The translations under genes and the position numbers were made by a program. A model generated the notes under the pieces. The model did no database searches and was not told the origin of the DNA. It saw only the letters and a list, made by a program, of their open reading frames with translations. Of a stretch of 11,213 nucleotides of DNA, positions 5,984 to 11,213 are shown piece by piece (the first letter of the stretch is position 1; each line of letters starts with the position of its first letter). Origin of the DNA: Bacillota bacterium. Its GTDB lineage: Bacteria; Bacillota_A; Clostridia; Clostridiales; Clostridiaceae. Location: positions 1 to 11,213 of the forward strand of contig JAKBFR010000078.1 of NCBI GenBank assembly GCA_021837545.1, written 5' to 3'.

Positions 5984-7051
5984 ATGAAAAGGTTTAAAAA
6001 TTTATTAACAATTGTTATGGCTGCAACTATGATTACTGCAACAATGGTAGGGTGTGGAGCAAGCAAAACTGCTCAACCAGATACAGCTAAAAAGGCTGAA
6101 ACAAAAAGTGTTTTAATTGGTTCTGCTATCTATAAGTTTGATGATACATTCATGACAGGCGTTCGTACTGCAATGGAAGGACAAGCAAAAGAAAAAGGAT
6201 CAACACTTGAATTAGTGGATTCACAAAATAAACAACCTACACAAAATGAACAAGTTGATACATTTATTACAAAAGGTGTAAACGCTTTGGCAGTAAATCC
6301 AGTTGATAGAACAGCTGCAGGTCCACTTATTGCAAAAGCAAAAGAAAAGGGTCTTCCAATTGTATTCTTAAACCGTGAACCAGAGAAAGCAGATATGGAT
6401 GGTTATGATAAAGTTTGGTATGTGGGTGCACATGCAGAACAATCTGGAACACAATCAGGAGAAATTATAGCTGATTATTTCAAAGCACATCCAGAAGCAG
6501 ATAAAAATAAAGATGGAGTAGTACAATATGTAATGCTTCAAGGTGAACCAGGACATCAAGATGCAACTCTTCGTACAGAATATTCTATAAAAGCTATAGA
6601 AGCTGCTGGACTTAAAACACAAAAACTTGCAGCAGATACAGCAATGTGGGATAAAGCAAAAGCAACTGATCTTATGAAAGCATTTATTACAGGTCAAGGA
6701 CTTGATAAAATAGAAGCTGTTCTTTGTAACAACGATGATATGGCACTTGGCGCAGTAGAAGCTTTAAAAGCAGAAGGATATAATAAAGGCGATGCTGCTA
6801 AATATATTCCAGTAGTTGGAGTTGATGCAACAGCACCAGCATTACAAGCTATGAAAGAAGGATCACTTCTTGGAACAGTTCTAAATGATGCAGCTAACCA
6901 AGGTAAAGCTACAGTAAATATTGCTCAAGCAGCAGCTGAAGGTAAAGATATTACAGAAGCAAATATTGGTTACCCAGTAACAGATGGAAAATATGTATGG
7001 ATAAATTATGTAAAAGTTACTCAAGATAATTATAAAGATTATCTTAAATAA
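5984..7051 (+). CDS. mglB: Galactose/methyl-galactoside ABC transporter substrate-binding lipoprotein MglB
   Basis: This extracytoplasmic receptor delivers galactose, and probably glucose or methyl-galactoside, to MglAC. It has 355 residues, with a lipoprotein signal and C24 as the lipidated cysteine (lipobox MVGC), so it is anchored on the outer face of the membrane. All sugar contacts known from E. coli MglB are present: D54, F56, N130, H191, D193, R197, W222, N250, D281 and N301. The calcium loop is complete (DKNKDGVVQ at 173-181, plus E244). The start is fixed by GGAGGGG (5972-5978). It heads the mglBAC operon and is followed by a hairpin before mglA, usual for a receptor needed in excess. 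It shares strong similarity over its whole length with the protein encoded at 2480-3529, but unlike that one keeps the full binding site. Confidence 0.95.
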   Translation: MKRFKNLLTIVMAATMITATMVGCGASKTAQPDTAKKAETKSVLIGSAIYKFDDTFMTGVRTAMEGQAKEKGSTLELVDSQNKQPTQNEQVDTFITKGVNALAVNPVDRTAAGPLIAKAKEKGLPIVFLNREPEKADMDGYDKVWYVGAHAEQSGTQSGEIIADYFKAHPEADKNKDGVVQYVMLQGEPGHQDATLRTEYSIKAIEAAGLKTQKLAADTAMWDKAKATDLMKAFITGQGLDKIEAVLCNNDDMALGAVEALKAEGYNKGDAAKYIPVVGVDATAPALQAMKEGSLLGTVLNDAANQGKATVNIAQAAAEGKDITEANIGYPVTDGKYVWINYVKVTQDNYKDYLK

Positions 7052-7072
7052 GATTTAAATAAAAAAAATAAG

Positions 7073-7106
7073 CAGGGATGTGAAATTTAATAAGTTCCCA
7101 TCCCTG
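7073..7106 (+). terminator. Hairpin between mglB and mglA, likely attenuating or stabilising
   Basis: CAGGGATG (7073-7080) pairs with CATCCCTG (7099-7106). After one mismatch, GAA (7082-7084) can pair with TTC (7095-7097). No T-tract follows. It sits in the 86-nt gap after the receptor gene. Such elements typically protect the upstream mRNA end or give partial termination, so receptor mRNA exceeds that of the ATPase and permease. Read-through to mglA is expected because no promoter is evident after it. Confidence 0.6.
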
Positions 7107-7137
7107 AATTATTGTTTAACAGAAGGAGGATGTATGT

Positions 7138-8637
7138 ATGAGTGAATATGTACTGGAGATGAATCATATAACTAAAGTATTTCCGGGTGTAAAAGCTCTA
7201 GATGATGTATCCTTAAAGGTTCGTAAGGGTAGTGTACATGCACTAATGGGCGAAAATGGTGCAGGTAAATCAACCTTGATGAAATGTCTTTTTGGAATAT
7301 ATCATGAAGATGGCGGAGAAATAATATTAGATGGAAATAAAATGCAAATTAATACTTCAAAGCAGGCATTAGATTTAGGTGTATCAATGATACATCAAGA
7401 ATTACATCCAATTCGTTTTAGACCAGTTATGGAGAATATCTGGCTTGGAAGATTTCCAATGAAAGGAATTGCTGTAGATAAAAAAACTATGATTCGTAAA
7501 ACAAAGGAATTATTTGAGCAAATTGGATTAGATATTAATCCAGAAGCATTAGCGGGAACACTTTCACCATCTAATCTTCAATTGGTTGAAATGGCAAAAG
7601 CAGTTAGCTATAATTCAAAAATTATTATTATGGATGAACCTACTTCATCATTAACAGAAACTGAAGCCGAACATTTATTTAAGATAATAAGGCAACTTCA
7701 AGACAAGGGGTGTGCAATTATATATATATCTCATAAAATGGAAGAAATATTAAGAATATCAGATGAAGTAAGTATCATGAGAGATGGTCAATATGTAGGA
7801 ACATGGCCAGCTAAAGAGTTAACAACAGATTTAATTATAAATCGTATGGTAGGTCGTGATATGACTAATAGATTTCCACCAAGAACATATGAACCAAGCA
7901 AAGACGTTGTATTAAAGGTAGATAATATTTGTTCTCCACTTGCAAAATCATTTCAAAATGTTAGTTTTGATTTACATAAAGGAGAAATATTAGGAATAGG
8001 TGGTCTTGTTGGTGCACAACGTACAGAACTAGTAGAGGCTTTGTTTGGGCTTCGTGGAATAGAATCTGGAACCATAGAAAAGGATGGAAAGGTTGTTAAA
8101 ATAAGATCTTCAAAAGATGCTAAACTGCAAGGCTTTGCTCTTTTGACAGAAGAGAGACGTGCTAGCGGAATATTCGGTATTCTTTCAGTATTAGATAATA
8201 CAGTAATTGCAAGTCAAAAGGAATATTCTAAATTTGGTGTACTACAAGATTCAAAGCGATATAAAGCTGCTGTAAAGTCTAATGAGGAATTAAAGACTAA
8301 GACACCAAATATGGAACAGTTGATTCAAAACCTTTCAGGTGGTAACCAACAAAAAGTTTTAATTGCACGTTGGCTTCTTACAAATCCAGATATCCTCATA
8401 TTGGATGAACCAACAAGAGGAATTGATGTAGGAGCTAAATATGAAATTTATTCAATTATGCATGAATTGGTTAAAAAAGGAAAGTCAATTATTATGATTT
8501 CTTCTGAAATGCCAGAATTACTTGGAATGTCAGATAGAATTATGGTTATGTGTGAAGGTAAAGTTACTGGAATTTTAAAACAGAGTGAAGCAGATCAAGT
8601 AAAGATTATGCGTTATGCGACACAATTTATGAAATAG
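7138..8637 (+). CDS. mglA: Galactose/methyl-galactoside ABC transporter ATP-binding protein MglA
   Basis: This cytoplasmic ATPase powers sugar import through MglC. Its 499 residues form two tandem ABC domains, as in the sugar importers of the Mgl/Rbs/Xyl class. Domain 1 has a good Walker A (GENGAGKST, 38-46), Q-loop Q87, a degenerate signature (LSPSNLQLVE, from 142) and Walker B with D166 and E167. Domain 2 has a degenerate Walker A without lysine (GLVGAQRTE, 289-297), a canonical signature (LSGGNQQK, 399-406) and Walker B with D423 and E424. This split is normal for the family, so one composite ATP site is expected to be canonical. Three ATGs cluster (7130, 7134, 7138); 7138 is in frame, with AAGGAGG 8 nt upstream. 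It is followed after 54 nt by mglC with no terminator between. Confidence 0.95.
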   Translation: MSEYVLEMNHITKVFPGVKALDDVSLKVRKGSVHALMGENGAGKSTLMKCLFGIYHEDGGEIILDGNKMQINTSKQALDLGVSMIHQELHPIRFRPVMENIWLGRFPMKGIAVDKKTMIRKTKELFEQIGLDINPEALAGTLSPSNLQLVEMAKAVSYNSKIIIMDEPTSSLTETEAEHLFKIIRQLQDKGCAIIYISHKMEEILRISDEVSIMRDGQYVGTWPAKELTTDLIINRMVGRDMTNRFPPRTYEPSKDVVLKVDNICSPLAKSFQNVSFDLHKGEILGIGGLVGAQRTELVEALFGLRGIESGTIEKDGKVVKIRSSKDAKLQGFALLTEERRASGIFGILSVLDNTVIASQKEYSKFGVLQDSKRYKAAVKSNEELKTKTPNMEQLIQNLSGGNQQKVLIARWLLTNPDILILDEPTRGIDVGAKYEIYSIMHELVKKGKSIIMISSEMPELLGMSDRIMVMCEGKVTGILKQSEADQVKIMRYATQFMK

Positions 8638-8691
8638 AATAAATTTTTATTACGAATGATTATTATTAGAATAAAGAAATGAGGTATAAGT

Positions 8692-9918
8692 ATGCAAGAA
8701 GCTAAGTTAATTTCACGTAAAGATTATGCAAAAGCATTTTTAGGTATTGGTGCTTTTCTTATTATTTTAGGAATTGTTTTTAAATTAATTTTAGACCCTA
8801 GTGTGTTTTTTGATTTATACATGTATGTAGGAGCAATTGGAATAGGAGCTATTATTTATGGAATGAAGCAGCTATTTGATAAAAGTAATCAAGATATAGG
8901 TATTTCCTTTTCCTCAAAACATGTAAAAAACTTTTTGACGAATAATGCAATTATTTTAGCAATGTTATTATTAATTGTTGTAATTATGATAATTGAGCCA
9001 CGTTTTATGCAGTATCAAGTATTTCTAGATATTTTAACACAATCATCAACTAGAATGATTGTTGCACTTGGTATTTGTTTTACATTGTTAATTGCAGGTA
9101 CTGATTTATCAGCTGGGCGTATGGTTGGACTTGCGGCAGTCATATCAACTTCTATGTTGCAAAATTCAGACTATGCAAATCGCTTTTTCCCTAATATGCC
9201 TGAGATTGCAATTATCATTCCTATATTGATAGCAATTGCTGCATGTATGGTGTTTGGTGTACTTAATGGTTTTTTAGTAGCTAAGTATGATATGCATCCA
9301 TTTATTGCTACATTAGCATCACAAGTTATGGTATATGGTGTATGTTCTTTATACTTTGATTTGCCTCCTAATAAATCACAACCTATTGGAGGTATTCGTC
9401 CAGACTTTATAGCTCTTGGTCAAACAAAAATATTACAAATAGGAAGTTTTCCAGGAATATCAATTCTAGTTCCAATTGCACTTCTATTTGTTATCTTGGT
9501 TTGGTTCATCTTAAATAAAACTATATTTGGTAAGAATGTATATGCTATTGGAGGTAACCGTGAAGCAGCTGTAGTTTCTGGAGTTAATGTATTTGTAACT
9601 ATTCTAGGAATATTCATTTTTGCATCAGTTTTATATGGTGTTGCGGGAGTGCTTGAAGCTGCTAGAACAGCTGGTGCAACAAATAACTATGGTAATGGAT
9701 ATGAATTCGATGCCATCGCAGCCTGCGTAGTAGGTGGTGTTTCTCTAAATGGTGGTATTGGTAAAGTTGGTGGAATTGTAGTTGGTGTATTAATATTTAC
9801 TGTTATTCAATATGGATTACAATTCATAGCTGTTAGTCCTATGTGGCAACAAGTTATTAAAGGTATTATTATTGCAGTTGCAGTTGCAATTGATATGGGT
9901 AAATATAGAAGAAAATAG
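8692..9918 (+). CDS. mglC: Galactose/methyl-galactoside ABC transporter permease MglC
   Basis: This membrane permease subunit forms the sugar channel, probably as a homodimer with MglA and MglB. Its 408 residues are highly hydrophobic. From about residue 80 it follows the MglC/RbsC-type permease family, with the conserved GTDLSAGRMVGLAAVISTSM stretch, an EAA-like loop (GGNREAAVVSGVNV) and the GYEFDAIAACVVGGVSLNGG segment near the end. E. coli MglC has about 336 residues; the roughly 75 extra ones here are N-terminal and contain two more predicted membrane helices (about 13-34 and 41-62) plus a polar linker. The start is supported by GAGG (8681-8684) 7 nt upstream, so the extension appears to be translated. 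It is the last gene of mglBAC and is followed by a strong terminator. Confidence 0.93.
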   Translation: MQEAKLISRKDYAKAFLGIGAFLIILGIVFKLILDPSVFFDLYMYVGAIGIGAIIYGMKQLFDKSNQDIGISFSSKHVKNFLTNNAIILAMLLLIVVIMIIEPRFMQYQVFLDILTQSSTRMIVALGICFTLLIAGTDLSAGRMVGLAAVISTSMLQNSDYANRFFPNMPEIAIIIPILIAIAACMVFGVLNGFLVAKYDMHPFIATLASQVMVYGVCSLYFDLPPNKSQPIGGIRPDFIALGQTKILQIGSFPGISILVPIALLFVILVWFILNKTIFGKNVYAIGGNREAAVVSGVNVFVTILGIFIFASVLYGVAGVLEAARTAGATNNYGNGYEFDAIAACVVGGVSLNGGIGKVGGIVVGVLIFTVIQYGLQFIAVSPMWQQVIKGIIIAVAVAIDMGKYRRK

Positions 9919-9988
9919 AATTTAATTATATAATTGAAATATAAATATTTAATTTCAGTGTAGAATATTTAGTACAAGAATTAAAGAG

Positions 9989-10035
9989 TACAGGTAAATC
10001 CTTAGGCTATAAGCAAGGGGTTTACCTGTATTTTT
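9989..10035 (+). terminator. Strong intrinsic terminator of the mglBAC operon
   Basis: TACAGGTAAATCC (9989-10001) pairs with GGGTTTACCTGTA (10018-10030), all thirteen positions counting one G-U pair, and is followed directly by TTTTT (10031-10035). It lies about 70 nt after the mglC stop and separates the transporter operon from the regulator gene. Confidence 0.88.
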
Positions 10036-10110
10036 AGTTTCATTTTAAATTAACACGGCAGAGTGATTGGAGTAATTATACCTATGCTAGCAATAATTCA
10101 ATACTTAATG

Positions 10111-10116
10111 TATAAT
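10111..10116 (+). promoter_or_regulatory. Possible -10 element for the response-regulator gene
   Basis: A perfect TATAAT lies at 10111-10116, but the hexamer 17 nt upstream (TAGCAA, 10088-10093) is a poor -35. A promoter is needed somewhere between the terminator at 10035 and the start at 10238, which is the main support. Elsewhere in 9919-10237 I see only AT-rich DNA. Confidence 0.3.
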
Positions 10117-10237
10117 TAATCATGTTAATAAATTTTACTTGGAAAGATTTTAAATATAGTGAGGACATAAATTTAGAGAACAAAATCTTTTGGTGTTTAT
10201 TATAGATTGGAACAAGTCATCTATAGGAGGGAATTAA

Positions 10238-11213
10238 ATGAATTTATATAGAATTATGGTTGTGGATGATGAAGAAGAAATAAGGCTTGGAATTATTAAA
10301 AAAATTAATTGGGAAGCTAATGGTTTTATTGTAGTTGGTGATGCAGAAAATGGTCAAGATGCACTTGAAAAGGCAGAAAAACTTCAGCCAGATGTTATAA
10401 TGACTGATATTAGAATGCCATTTATGGATGGATTAGAATTAGGTAAAAGACTTTCAGAGTCAATGCCATCCACAAAGATCATTGTATTTTCAGGTTGTGA
10501 TGATTTTGAGTATGCTCATAGAGCAATTAAGCTTAACGTAATTGAGTATGTTTTGAAACCGATTAACTCTATTGAACTTATTGAAGTATTAAAAAGATTG
10601 AAAATACAACTAGATCATGAATATGATGAGAAACGCAATTTGCAAACACTTTATAAGCATTATGTAGAGAGTTTGCCAGTAATTCGAGAGCAATTTTTAG
10701 TAGGCGCAATTGAGGGAAGAATAAGTAAAAATCAATGGTATGAACAATCTGAAAAGTTAAATATAGCTTTTAAAGCAGAGCATTTATCAGTAGCATTAAT
10801 TCATGCAGATGGGACTTTAATATCGCAAGATGCAAACACCCTTTCAATACAAAAGGATTCAGCATTAATATCTATTTCAATAAAAAAAATAGTAGATGAA
10901 AATATGGGGAAGTATTGTGAATTTATTAGTTTTCCATATTCGGATATGGTTGTGGTAATAGGAAATTTTGCAAAAAAAGAAGATATACTATTATTTATAA
11001 AAGGAATAAATGAAGTTTGTAAAATTTATGAAAGAATTATTGGATTAACAATGTCAGCCGGAGTTGGATATGTTTATAATGATCCTTTAGAAATAAGGTT
11101 ATCATATAGAAGTGCACAAACGGCTTTAGATTATAGATTTATACTTGGAACAGGCAAAGCAATTTATATTGATGATGTTGAACCGGATAATTCTATTCAA
11201 CTTCAATTTGATG
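10238..11213 (+). CDS. YesN/AraC-type two-component response regulator (3' end cut by window edge)
   Basis: This DNA-binding response regulator is open to the right edge after 325 codons. The start is given by AGGAGG (10225-10230) 7 nt upstream. An N-terminal receiver domain (about 4-125) shows the acidic pair D10/D11, phosphoacceptor D57 (MTDIRMP), S85 and K107 (LKPI). The middle region (about 150-300) resembles the GGDEF-like domain of YesN/CdaR-type regulators, including SAGVGYVYNDP at about 273-283 and the following helix SYRSAQTALDYRF. In this family an AraC-type helix-turn-helix pair forms the C-terminus, expected beyond 11213. Such regulators usually pair with a LytS/YesM-type membrane histidine kinase encoded next door; none is visible here, so it would be downstream or elsewhere. 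Adjacent position makes mglBAC the likely target, by inference. Confidence 0.9.
   Translation, partial: MNLYRIMVVDDEEEIRLGIIKKINWEANGFIVVGDAENGQDALEKAEKLQPDVIMTDIRMPFMDGLELGKRLSESMPSTKIIVFSGCDDFEYAHRAIKLNVIEYVLKPINSIELIEVLKRLKIQLDHEYDEKRNLQTLYKHYVESLPVIREQFLVGAIEGRISKNQWYEQSEKLNIAFKAEHLSVALIHADGTLISQDANTLSIQKDSALISISIKKIVDENMGKYCEFISFPYSDMVVVIGNFAKKEDILLFIKGINEVCKIYERIIGLTMSAGVGYVYNDPLEIRLSYRSAQTALDYRFILGTGKAIYIDDVEPDNSIQLQFD

Noticed and set aside
1..11213. CRISPR arrays, insertion sequences, tRNA or rRNA genes, prophage genes
   Set aside because: No regularly spaced repeats, transposase-like frames, terminal inverted repeats or recognisable structural RNA sequences were seen. The window reads as ordinary chromosomal metabolism and signalling.

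Overview
The window looks like chromosome of an anaerobic, low-GC Firmicute, most likely Clostridium sensu stricto. The grounds are very AT-rich DNA, AT-ending codons, strong GGAGG-type ribosome binding sites, an [FeFe]-hydrogenase maturation gene (hydG), and a clostridial-style chemoreceptor. All genes I can support lie on the + strand. The species assignment is an inference.

Region 1 (1-2355), hydrogenase maturation. A 31-codon tail of an unidentified gene ends at 95. A probable promoter (159-187) starts a leader of about 175 nt. The leader ends in an intrinsic terminator directly before a small TM1266-type 'iron-only hydrogenase system regulator' gene. An alternative hairpin can sequester the terminator's left arm, so this looks like a transcription attenuator. 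hydG follows 109 nt later with no terminator between, and a hairpin plus T-tract closes the unit at 2300-2355.

Region 2 (2356-5983), sugar sensing. A periplasmic galactose-binding-protein paralog (2480-3529) has an N-terminal membrane segment but no convincing lipobox. Several sugar-contacting positions are changed relative to E. coli MglB. It is followed by a full-length methyl-accepting chemotaxis protein with its own probable promoter. A 499-nt intergenic region after it holds a hairpin, a palindrome and the presumed mglB promoter, with repeated TGTAAA boxes and a cre-like site.

Region 3 (5984-10035), transport. mglB, mglA and mglC encode a complete galactose/methyl-galactoside ABC importer: lipoprotein receptor, double ATPase and permease. 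A hairpin between mglB and mglA probably makes the receptor more abundant than the rest. A strong terminator follows mglC. MglC carries about 75 extra N-terminal residues with two predicted membrane helices.

Region 4 (10036-11213), regulation. A YesN/AraC-type response regulator starts at 10238 and runs off the right edge. Its receiver and GGDEF-like middle domain are present; the expected AraC-type DNA-binding domain lies outside.

Reading the layout together: the diverged binding protein, the chemoreceptor, the importer and the response regulator look like one sugar-responsive module. It resembles the known clostridial XylFII-LytS-YesN arrangement, in which a membrane-tethered binding-protein paralog signals to a kinase and an AraC-type regulator that controls the transporter. 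No histidine kinase is visible here. Linking the paralog to the regulator is inference.
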